Positions 1-6,334 of a stretch of 9,230 nt of DNA are shown here, in pieces; position 1 is the first letter of the stretch; each line of letters starts with the position of its first letter. The notes under the pieces are model-generated. The model saw only the letters and a program-made list of their open reading frames with translations. It made no database searches and was not told where the DNA came from. The translations under genes and the position numbers were made by a program. This DNA is from Arcobacter sp. (GTDB lineage Bacteria > Campylobacterota > Campylobacteria > Campylobacterales > Arcobacteraceae): assembly GCA_016744485.1 (NCBI GenBank), contig JADGEG010000073.1, forward strand, positions 1 to 9,230, given 5' to 3'.

Positions 1-644
1 TTATTTTCAATTATTTTTAAAACCTGTTCTTTTATATTTTTTTTTAAAGTATGATATTTGTTTAAATATAAGATATCTTTTTTAGAATCTAATATATTTT
101 GTTTCCAATTATGTAAATCTAATGTAATAAAATCAATAGATAACTTTTTAATTTCTGAAAAATTTAAAACAAATTTATCAGCACATTTTTGACATTTAGT
201 TTCTATTAAAATAGGAAAAGAGTTTGGTATTATGTCATTATTAAGTTTGATATTTTTAAATGTAAAGTCTAAATAATCTTTTATATTTTCAAGTTTCATT
301 TTTATATTGTTATAATGTTCATAATGATATATTTTCCTTAAAAGTTCATCCATAATAAATGGTTTCATAATATAATCATCAGCTCCATTTTCTAAAGGTG
401 AACTAAGAGTGTCATTAGAAACATAAGTGACAAGCAATATGATGATTGATTGTTTGTATTTTTTAATTATTTTTTGGCATAAATCATGAGATAAAGATGT
501 AGATAATAAAACTACATCATAGTTATTAGTTAGATTATTAATATTAGATGATTCAATATAATCACAAATATGTCCTTCATCAAGAAGTCTTGAAATTATT
601 TTTTCAGCTAAATACATTTCATTTTCAATAATTAATATATTCAT
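1..644 (-). CDS. Orphan atypical response regulator, HP1021/Cj1608/Abu0127 type (partial, 3' end outside window)
   Basis: The first 214 residues are visible; the C-terminal DNA-binding part lies beyond the left edge. Residues 1-110 form a receiver domain beginning MNILIIENE. The acidic pocket is E7-N8-E9, and T73 and K94 (in MKPF) match the conserved Thr/Ser and Lys. The phosphoacceptor aspartate after the VVLL strand is replaced by S48, so normal phosphorylation is not expected. A linker region follows with C151-x-x-C154; C27 and C56 are the other cysteines. The ATG overlaps the ispDF stop as ATGA, implying translational coupling. The same neighbour pair, ispDF plus an aspartate-less orphan regulator, is known in Helicobacter (HP1020-HP1021) and Campylobacter (Cj1607-Cj1608). 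In those species the regulator binds oriC and many promoters, and HP1021 responds to redox. Family assignment rests on synteny, the degenerate receiver and the N-terminus; identical function here is inferred. Confidence 0.85.
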   Translation of the reverse strand, partial: MNILIIENEMYLAEKIISRLLDEGHICDYIESSNINNLTNNYDVVLLSTSLSHDLCQKIIKKYKQSIIILLVTYVSNDTLSSPLENGADDYIMKPFIMDELLRKIYHYEHYNNIKMKLENIKDYLDFTFKNIKLNNDIIPNSFPILIETKCQKCADKFVLNFSEIKKLSIDFITLDLHNWKQNILDSKKDILYLNKYHTLKKNIKEQVLKIIEN

Positions 645-1765
645 AACTTTTTCCAATTATAATATTTTAATAAAGCAATACTTTGCACAGCAATACCCTC
701 ACTTCTTCCGATAAATCCAAGCTTTTCTGAAGTGGTGGCTTTTATATTAATGAATTGTTTATTAATATTTAAAATTTTTGATAAAGAAGATTTTATTTCA
801 TTTTTATAAGGATTTATCTTTGGTTTTTGTGCGATAATACTTATATCAATATTAACTATTTCATAAGCAACATTGTGTATGAAATTAACTATGTATTCTA
901 ATAAAAGTTTTGAAGAAATATTTTTATACTTTTCTTGTGTATCTGGAAAAAATTCTCCAATATCTCCTGCACCTATAGCTCCAAGTAGAGCATCAATTAA
1001 TGAATGAATTAATACATCACCATCACTGTGAGCCTTAAAGCCAAATTCACATTTAATGTGAACTCCTCCTAAAAACATTTTTTTATTTTCTTCAAAAGCA
1101 TGGATGTCATAACCCATTCCTGTAAACAAATTCTTTGATGGTTTTTTAATACAATTTAAAAAAAACAAATCTTTTTTATAAGTAAGCTTGTTGCTTTTTT
1201 GGCTACCTTGTATATATTTAATTAAACCACCATTTGCTTTTATTGCTGAACTATCATCTGTATATTGTATATTCGTATTAAGTGCTTTTTTTAATATAGA
1301 TGTTTTGGATAATTGTGGAGTTTGTATAAGTTTTGTTTTATTTCTATTAATAGTATTATTTTCATAAATAACTGTATCATTTACTTGTAAAACTGGAACT
1401 ATACAATGAGCTTCTTCTTTGTTTTGAAGCAAGCTTAAAATAATTTTTTTAGGAACACATACTCTTGCAACATCAGTTATCATAACATATTTACTATTAA
1501 TATTTTTAAGTGCATTTATTATAGATTCTTGTCTTGTTTTTCCACCTTTAATAAATAAAAAATCATCAGAAAAGTTTCTCATGTAAGAGATTTCATCTTT
1601 ATGACAAGTAATTATAATTTCGCAAAAACTTGCTATTTTTTTAAGTCTATTTGAAAGTAGTAACCAAAGAGGCGAGTTATTTGATCTAAGCCATTGCTTT
1701 TTTGCTTGTAATTCAAATCTTGAAGAATTCCCTGCACATAAAATAATCAATGAAACATCAAGCAA
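641..1765 (-). CDS. ispDF: Bifunctional IspD/IspF enzyme of the MEP isoprenoid pathway
   Basis: This 374-residue cytoplasmic fusion enzyme catalyses two non-consecutive steps of the MEP pathway: CTP-dependent cytidylylation of MEP, and cyclisation of CDP-ME 2-phosphate to MEcPP. Residues 1-205 are IspD, with the nucleotide-binding start LCAGNSSRF (9-17), K22/K23, TDVAR (97-101) and TDDSSA (169-174). Residues 214-374 are IspF, with metal ligands D220 and H222 in GYDIH and H254 in DVLIHS, the GAGDIGEFFPDT segment, and KATTSEKLGFIGR near the end. Length fits the Campylobacterota fusion and both halves look intact. The start is TTG: AAGGA lies six bases upstream, the next in-frame Met is residue 62, inside the IspD domain, and a nearby ATG is out of frame. 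It follows the HDOD gene and overlaps the response regulator by 4 nt. Confidence 0.95.
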   Translation of the reverse strand: MLDVSLIILCAGNSSRFELQAKKQWLRSNNSPLWLLLSNRLKKIASFCEIIITCHKDEISYMRNFSDDFLFIKGGKTRQESIINALKNINSKYVMITDVARVCVPKKIILSLLQNKEEAHCIVPVLQVNDTVIYENNTINRNKTKLIQTPQLSKTSILKKALNTNIQYTDDSSAIKANGGLIKYIQGSQKSNKLTYKKDLFFLNCIKKPSKNLFTGMGYDIHAFEENKKMFLGGVHIKCEFGFKAHSDGDVLIHSLIDALLGAIGAGDIGEFFPDTQEKYKNISSKLLLEYIVNFIHNVAYEIVNIDISIIAQKPKINPYKNEIKSSLSKILNINKQFINIKATTSEKLGFIGRSEGIAVQSIALLKYYNWKKL

Positions 1766-1771
1766 AAAAAA

Positions 1772-1776
1772 TCCTT
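1772..1776 (-). promoter_or_regulatory. Ribosome binding site that decides the TTG start of ispDF
   Basis: On the minus strand AAGGA is followed by six T bases and then TTG. The T run is continuous (eight T) into the start codon. This spacing, together with the lack of any in-frame ATG before the IspD nucleotide-binding motif, supports TTG initiation. Confidence 0.75.
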
Positions 1777-1783
1777 ATGTGTT

Positions 1784-1816
1784 AAAAAGTTACATAATAA
1801 TATTAAAATGTCACTT
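1784..1816 (-). terminator. Weak hairpin with T tract between HDOD gene and ispDF (possible attenuator)
   Basis: Read on the minus strand, AAGTGACAT and ATGTAACTT can form a nine-base-pair stem with one internal G-A mismatch, ending in a short T run. The stem is AT-rich and imperfect, so it may only attenuate read-through from the HDOD gene into ispDF, or have no function. Confidence 0.3.
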
Positions 1817-1825
1817 ATGTCTTAG

Positions 1826-2647
1826 TTAAAATTCATTATTAAGCTTCAACTTAATACTTTCAATTGCATCTAGTAAAATTTTAGTATCAAAACCATATTC
1901 TTTTGCTTTTTTTACTCCTTCTTCTATCACTTTGTCAGATAAAGGCTCTCTTATATTGCATAATATTTTTATAATTTCAAGTACTTTAGCTTCTTCTTGA
2001 TAATCTTTAGGACAAGTATCAAGGTTTTCAACAAAACCTATTTTAAAAATTAATTCATGACTTAACTTCCAATGTTTAAATATATTTGCCGTAACTCTTG
2101 CACAAGAATAGCCTGTGAATTCCTTTTCTATATCGCTTATATTTTTATTTTCTTTTATTTTTTCTAAAAACTCTTTTGTTTTTCCATTTTCATTAACAAC
2201 TTCAGATATAACAAACTTACCAGTTTCTTGTAAAAAAGCAGGTAATAAAAGCTCTTCTCTTAATGAAAAATCAACTTTTGATATCCATTGATTAACTAAA
2301 GAAGATGCTAAATTAGAAGTATTTATAAAATCATCAATTTGTACACCATAAGCATCTAAATTTGATTTTACTAAGTCTTGAACGGCAGAACCTAAAATAA
2401 TAGAAATTGTAAAATTTACTCCTAAAAGATTTATAGCTCGACTTGGAGTTTCTACTTCACTTACAAAACCAAATAGTGCAGAATTTGCTACTCTTAACAA
2501 TGTCGTAACAATTAAAGGGTCTTTTTCAATTATTTTTAATAAATCAAGAATTTCTTTATTAGGTAGCTTTCTAAATTCTTCAAGTTCTATGATACTTTTA
2601 GGAAGAGGAGGCAAAGAGTCTATTTTACCAATTATAAAATCTGTCAT
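1826..2647 (-). CDS. HDOD-domain signalling protein
   Basis: A 273-residue soluble protein made up mostly of an HDOD domain (about residues 7-210), a catalytically dead relative of HD phosphohydrolases. Diagnostic features are LPPLP (12-16), the KDPLIV segment with D43-P44, RVANSALFG (52-60), the Ser-Arg-Ala-Ile then LLG helix (69-76), and an ETGK segment (141-144) where active HD proteins carry metal-binding residues. HDOD proteins usually act as scaffolds in signalling linked to cell cycle, motility or c-di-GMP; which of these applies here cannot be read from the sequence. No other domain, signal peptide or membrane segment is seen; the C-terminal 60 residues are helical and charged. The ATG is preceded by AAGG at six bases. 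It diverges from thiC and is the likely first gene of a unit continuing into ispDF. Confidence 0.9.
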   Translation of the reverse strand: MTDFIIGKIDSLPPLPKSIIELEEFRKLPNKEILDLLKIIEKDPLIVTTLLRVANSALFGFVSEVETPSRAINLLGVNFTISIILGSAVQDLVKSNLDAYGVQIDDFINTSNLASSLVNQWISKVDFSLREELLLPAFLQETGKFVISEVVNENGKTKEFLEKIKENKNISDIEKEFTGYSCARVTANIFKHWKLSHELIFKIGFVENLDTCPKDYQEEAKVLEIIKILCNIREPLSDKVIEEGVKKAKEYGFDTKILLDAIESIKLKLNNEF

Positions 2648-2672
2648 TATATACCTTTTTTAAATTAGACTT

Positions 2673-2678
2673 ATTATA
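2673..2678 (-). promoter_or_regulatory. Likely -10 box for the HDOD gene
   Basis: A perfect TATAAT on the minus strand lies about 25 bases before the HDOD start codon, giving a leader of roughly 20 nt. No convincing -35 is visible, which is normal for the main sigma factor of Campylobacterota, where upstream AT-rich periodicity replaces it. Confidence 0.5.
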
Positions 2679-2714
2679 GTGGAAAATAGCTTATATATAT
2701 AATAAAAATAAATT

Positions 2715-2734
2715 ATACTTTATTAATAAAGTAT
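2715..2734. promoter_or_regulatory. Perfect 20-bp palindrome between divergent HDOD and thiC promoters
   Basis: ATACTTTATTAATAAAGTAT is an exact inverted repeat with ten-base arms and no spacer. It ends 17 bp before the thiC -10 box, so it covers the position of the -35 region. That placement suits a dimeric repressor or activator of thiC. It is AT-only apart from one G-C pair per arm, so some chance contribution is likely in this genome. Confidence 0.4.
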
Positions 2735-2751
2735 TTATTACAAAAATTAGA

Positions 2752-2757
2752 TATAAT
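2752..2757 (+). promoter_or_regulatory. Likely -10 box for thiC
   Basis: TATAAT lies 31 bases before the thiC ATG. Initiation about seven bases downstream would give a leader of about 25 nt, containing little beyond the AGGA ribosome binding site. This is too short for a TPP riboswitch. Confidence 0.55.
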
Positions 2758-2788
2758 CTTTTCAAAAATTTGATGATAGGATATTACC

Positions 2789-4141
2789 ATGAGAACTTGG
2801 CTTAATGATTATGAAGATGATGAAATAAGAACACAAATGTATTATGCAAAAAAAGGAATTATCACTCCTGATATGCAAATTGTAGCTGATATAGAAAAAA
2901 TTGATGCCAAACTTGTAATGTCTGAAATTAAAAGAGGTAGATTAATTATTCCTGCTAATGTAAATCATAGACATTTAAAACCTATGGCTATAGGAATTGC
3001 ATCATCTTGTAAAATAAATGCAAATATTGGTTCATCTGCTCTAGCTTCTGATATTTCTGGTGAAATTGAAAAAGTTGATGTTTGTTTAAAATATGGAGCT
3101 GATACAATTATGGATTTAAGTACGGGTGGAGATTTGGATTCTATTAGAGAAGCTGTTATTAAGCACTCAACTGTACCAATTGGAACAGTTCCTATTTATC
3201 AAATTCTACATGATTGTAAAGATAAAATTGAAGATTTAACGATTGAAGTAATGTTAAATGTTTTAGAAAAACAAGCACAACAAGGAGTTTCATATTTTAC
3301 TATTCATGCTGGATTTTTATTAAGGTTTATGCCTTATGTTGCTAAAAGAAAAATGGGAATAGTTAGTAGGGGAGGGTCTTTAATGGCTGCTTGGATGATG
3401 CACTATCATAAAGAAAATCCATTTTATGAAGCATATGATGAAATCTTAGATATTTGTAGAAAATACGATGTTTCTTTATCTTTAGGTGATTCATTACGAC
3501 CTGGTTGTTTAGCAGATGCTAGTGATGAAGCACAATTAAGTGAACTTAAGATTTTAGGTGAACTAACACTTAGAGCTTGGAAAAAAGATGTTCAAGTTAT
3601 GATAGAAGGTCCTGGACATGTTCCTTTAAATCAAATTGAGCGAAATATGAAATTAGAGCGAGAATATTGTTACGAAGCTCCTTTTTATATCTTAGGACCT
3701 CTTGTTACTGATATTGCTGCTGGTTATGATCATATATCTTCAGCTATTGGTGCTGCTATTGGTGGTTGGCATGGAGCTTCTATGCTTTGTTATGTAACAC
3801 CAAAAGAGCATTTAGGATTGCCTAATGCAAAAGACGTAAGAGAAGGTATTATTGCTTATAAAATAGCAGCACATAGTGCTGATATTGCACGAGGACGAAA
3901 AGATGCTAGAAATATAGATGATGAGATGAGTGATGCTAGATATAGTTTTGATTGGAATAAACAATTTGAGTTATGTTTAGACCCTGAGAGAGCAAAAGAG
4001 TATCATGATGAAACTCTACCTCAAGATGTCTTTAAAGAAGCAGAATTTTGTTCAATGTGTGGACCAAAGTTTTGTTCATATAAGATTACACAAAAAATTA
4101 TAGAACAACACGGTGAAGCAATTGATAATATTGCTGTTTAA
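2789..4141 (+). CDS. thiC: Phosphomethylpyrimidine synthase ThiC
   Basis: ThiC is the radical-SAM enzyme that rearranges aminoimidazole ribotide into HMP phosphate, the pyrimidine half of thiamine. It acts in the cytoplasm. The protein has 450 residues, the short ThiC form without the long N-terminal extension of the E. coli enzyme. Visible family motifs are NVNHRHLKPMAIG (57-69), NANIGSS (77-83), SRGGS (193-197), GDSLRPG (233-239), EGPGHVP (273-279) and the C-terminal cluster motif C421-x2-C424-x4-C429, which binds the 4Fe-4S cluster. Nothing is truncated. AGGA lies seven bases before the ATG. It stands alone: divergent from the HDOD gene and followed by its own terminator. The radical SAM cluster makes it oxygen-sensitive, which suits a microaerophile. 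Identification is secure. Confidence 0.98.
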   Translation: MRTWLNDYEDDEIRTQMYYAKKGIITPDMQIVADIEKIDAKLVMSEIKRGRLIIPANVNHRHLKPMAIGIASSCKINANIGSSALASDISGEIEKVDVCLKYGADTIMDLSTGGDLDSIREAVIKHSTVPIGTVPIYQILHDCKDKIEDLTIEVMLNVLEKQAQQGVSYFTIHAGFLLRFMPYVAKRKMGIVSRGGSLMAAWMMHYHKENPFYEAYDEILDICRKYDVSLSLGDSLRPGCLADASDEAQLSELKILGELTLRAWKKDVQVMIEGPGHVPLNQIERNMKLEREYCYEAPFYILGPLVTDIAAGYDHISSAIGAAIGGWHGASMLCYVTPKEHLGLPNAKDVREGIIAYKIAAHSADIARGRKDARNIDDEMSDARYSFDWNKQFELCLDPERAKEYHDETLPQDVFKEAEFCSMCGPKFCSYKITQKIIEQHGEAIDNIAV

Positions 4142-4159
4142 ATAAAAACTAGTAATTTT

Positions 4160-4195
4160 ATTGTACTAATTTAATAATAATTGGTACAATTTTTA
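4160..4195 (+). terminator. Rho-independent terminator of thiC
   Basis: ATTGTACTAATT and AATTGGTACAAT form a twelve-base-pair stem with one G-U pair and a seven-base loop (4172-4178), followed by a T-rich tail. It starts about 20 bases after the thiC stop codon and separates thiC from the downstream cytochrome locus. Confidence 0.8.
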
Positions 4196-4212
4196 CTTTT
4201 AAAACTATTTAT

Positions 4213-4227
4213 TGATAATAATTATCA
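4213..4227. promoter_or_regulatory. Perfect 7-1-7 Fur box upstream of the exported protein/cytochrome operon
   Basis: TGATAATAATTATCA fits the classical 7-1-7 Fur core TGATAATnATTATCA at every defined position. It lies in the only intergenic space from which the two downstream genes can be transcribed, after the thiC terminator, so it should govern the downstream pair. It implies control by iron through Fur, or by a Fur-family relative such as PerR or Zur whose sites are similar. With a -10 at 4270 the box would be near -60; with an alternative -10 at TATTAA (4235-4240) it would cover the -35 region, as expected for repression. Confidence 0.7.
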
Positions 4228-4269
4228 GATTAAGTATTAATTAAGTAAATATATTTTATTATTCCTTTA

Positions 4270-4275
4270 TATAAT
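4270..4275 (+). promoter_or_regulatory. Candidate -10 box for the exported protein/cytochrome operon
   Basis: TATAAT lies 24 bases before the ATG at 4294, giving a leader of only about 12 nt that still contains the AAAGGG ribosome binding site. Other AT-rich hexamers further upstream (TATTAA at 4235, TATTTT at 4252) are alternatives, so the true start is uncertain. Confidence 0.4.
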
Positions 4276-4293
4276 ATAACACAAAGGGAAGAA

Positions 4294-6318
4294 ATGAAAA
4301 AAATTGTTAGACTATCTTTTATTACACCTTTATTTATAATATCTGTTTTCGCAAGTGATTATACAAGTACTAAAACAAAAGTTTTAGATAAAAGATTTGA
4401 TACAGCTGGAGCTATGCTTGCATATACTGAATTTGAATTATCTGGTGAACCTATGGTTGAAGGACTTGGACTTGATTTAGACACTTTAGATCCAAATGCT
4501 ATAAATCAACCAACAAAGTTTGATTATACTGCTGGAATTGAATCTTATGAATATTCTGAAGAAGCTATGTATGCTTTAAATTATCAATCTAAAATGGGAC
4601 CACATTTAGTAAATGGTTTATTAAATGCAAAACATGGTGGGAATATGCAATCACTAGCAAATAGATTCATTAAATTTGCAAAAGTTACGGGAAATGATCC
4701 TTCTATTTTACCTTTAAATATGCATCCAACTGCACTTCCTTATATCTCAGGAATTCCAGAATTTGCACAAAAAGTTGATATGACTATTGTAAATAATGAT
4801 GAAGTTATTGTATTTCAACACGGAAAAGAAAAAACTATTAAAACAGCTATTCCTGCATATTTAAGAGATTATAAAACTTTATCTTGGGTAGAAGAGGGAA
4901 TGGATAAGACATTTAATCCTGCTGCTTTTGGATCTGCTTTATTAAAAGATACTATGTGGGCACAAGATTTTTTAGGTGGTATGCATGTTATTTCAAATGA
5001 TGAAGAAGTAGAAGCTATTAGCTCAACAATGGATCAAGATGGTAAGCATGCTCTTGGTGTTTCAAGTGCAGATGGTGTTAATGGTGCTATTTTAACGGAA
5101 CTCGCTTGGGAAAGAATTCTTTTTATGCAAGAAAAACTAGGATCAAATGGGAAGAAATTAGGTCTATCTTTTACACCTTCTTATGATGCTTCTAAACCTA
5201 TATGGTTCGCACATAAAGTTGCAGTTAAGGAAGGTGTTAAAAATGGAACTAAAAGTATTGCCTCTTTAAAAATCACACAAGGACATTCATCACTAAGAGA
5301 TACTTGGCAGGTATTATGGCCAATTTCTGAGTTTTATTCATACTCTGATCAAAGAGTTAATAATGCCAATCAAAATCCAGCATTTTTATCTGTATTTGAT
5401 GGTGATCCTTTTAAAAATGCACCAAAAGCTAATATCGATGCAAAAAGAGCAAATGACATAAAAGCTGATGATGCTTTCTCCGTTGCTTCAAATATTGCAA
5501 ATTTAATGTTTGAAAACTTATCAACTATTCATTTTAATAAAAAAGTTGGAACATTTGTTGATAAATTTGATGGTAAAAAAAGCAATATTGTAACAACATA
5601 TGATGCTGCTTATTCCATAGAAGCTTTAAGAATTTTTCAAAGAGCTATTGATGCTTTACCCGTTGGATATGGTTCAGCTGATGGTGCTAAATCTTTAGGA
5701 ACTTCTCAAGGAAAAGAAGCTTTAAGATTAATTAAAACACAAGCTGATTTTTTAATTAAAAATCTTAAAAATAAAAATGGATTATATGCAAGTACTTATA
5801 GTATAAAATCTTTAAAAAAAGCAGGTATTGATATAGGAACGCAATTTGCAGTTATTCGTGGATTAACAGCTGCTTATTTAGCAAGTAAAAATAACAAATA
5901 TAGAAATGAAGCAAGGTCTTTAATGCTTTCTATTGAAAAAAACTTGTATAATAAAGATATTGGAACTTATGTTGACTCTACAAAAGAATATACTTCTTAT
6001 TCAATAGCAGCAGTATCTGGTGGTTTAAGAGATGCTATAAATCATTTAAAAAATGTTGCTAATGAAAATGAGCCTTTATTAGAGCTACAAAATCTTACTG
6101 ATAGATTTACACAATGGTTTTCTTTAGTTATTAATGGAAATTCAACAACACAAGGTGCTCAGTTATCTGAGTGGTTACTTGATAGTGGTGAATTTGTGAA
6201 TGCAAGTGATATTAAAAATGCAAATAGTGATAATGATAATATATTATCAATAACAGCAGCAGGTGGAAAACATGGTACAGCTATGACTATGGCTTCTAAA
6301 GTAAAACTAAGTAAATAA
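4294..6318 (+). CDS. Exported 674-residue protein of unknown function, first gene of a Fur-box operon
   Basis: I do not recognise the family. Residues 1-20 are a Sec signal peptide (KK start, hydrophobic core, cleavage likely after VFA), so the mature protein is periplasmic or exported. It contains no cysteine, so it has no c-type heme, disulfide or lipobox. The N-terminal half has conserved-looking segments such as MGPHLVNGLL (101-110), HPTALPY (144-150), a Trp/His-bearing WFAHK (304-308) and QGHSSLRDTWQVLWPISEF (329-347). Residues 430-600 are helical pairs with TTYDAAYSIEALR (434-446), a GLTAAYLASKNNKYRNEA segment (523-540) and GTYVDS (557-562). These resemble the hairpins of six-hairpin (alpha/alpha) barrel proteins, but no catalytic motif can be named. 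The ATG has AAAGGG upstream. The cytochrome gene follows after 16 nt, so the two are almost certainly cotranscribed and may act together. Confidence 0.85.
   Translation: MKKIVRLSFITPLFIISVFASDYTSTKTKVLDKRFDTAGAMLAYTEFELSGEPMVEGLGLDLDTLDPNAINQPTKFDYTAGIESYEYSEEAMYALNYQSKMGPHLVNGLLNAKHGGNMQSLANRFIKFAKVTGNDPSILPLNMHPTALPYISGIPEFAQKVDMTIVNNDEVIVFQHGKEKTIKTAIPAYLRDYKTLSWVEEGMDKTFNPAAFGSALLKDTMWAQDFLGGMHVISNDEEVEAISSTMDQDGKHALGVSSADGVNGAILTELAWERILFMQEKLGSNGKKLGLSFTPSYDASKPIWFAHKVAVKEGVKNGTKSIASLKITQGHSSLRDTWQVLWPISEFYSYSDQRVNNANQNPAFLSVFDGDPFKNAPKANIDAKRANDIKADDAFSVASNIANLMFENLSTIHFNKKVGTFVDKFDGKKSNIVTTYDAAYSIEALRIFQRAIDALPVGYGSADGAKSLGTSQGKEALRLIKTQADFLIKNLKNKNGLYASTYSIKSLKKAGIDIGTQFAVIRGLTAAYLASKNNKYRNEARSLMLSIEKNLYNKDIGTYVDSTKEYTSYSIAAVSGGLRDAINHLKNVANENEPLLELQNLTDRFTQWFSLVINGNSTTQGAQLSEWLLDSGEFVNASDIKNANSDNDNILSITAAGGKHGTAMTMASKVKLSK
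6228..6249. repeat. Internal Fur-box-like palindrome within the 3' end of the exported-protein gene
   Basis: Within this stretch TGATAATATATTATCA (6234-6249) is a perfect 16-bp palindrome (7-2-7), preceded by another GATAAT hexamer. It lies 85 bp before the cytochrome GTG start, in codons for an Asp/Asn-rich segment. It could be a second Fur-family site or a by-product of repeated GAT and AAT codons. Confidence 0.3.
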
Positions 6319-6321
6319 AGT

Positions 6322-6328
6322 AAAAAGG
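6322..6328 (+). promoter_or_regulatory. Ribosome binding site supporting the GTG start of the cytochrome gene
   Basis: AAAAAGG is followed by six bases and GTG. An in-frame TAA at 6329-6331 lies just upstream, so this GTG is the earliest possible start. The next in-frame ATG (6371) would cut into the first membrane helix. Confidence 0.7.
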
Positions 6329-6334
6329 TAAATA

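Noticed and set aside
1758..1760. ATG just downstream of the ispDF TTG as the true start.
   Set aside because: It is out of frame with IspD; the conserved LCAGNSSRF motif is read only in the TTG frame.
4142..4293. A small RNA or riboswitch in the thiC to exported-protein gap.
   Set aside because: The only strong structure is the thiC terminator; the rest is AT-rich promoter and operator sequence with no further stable stem.
5590..6120. The C-terminal half of the exported protein as a glycoside hydrolase or a YyaL-type protein.
   Set aside because: The helical hairpin pattern is suggestive, but no catalytic acid motif or family signature can be pointed out, so only a fold-level resemblance is noted.
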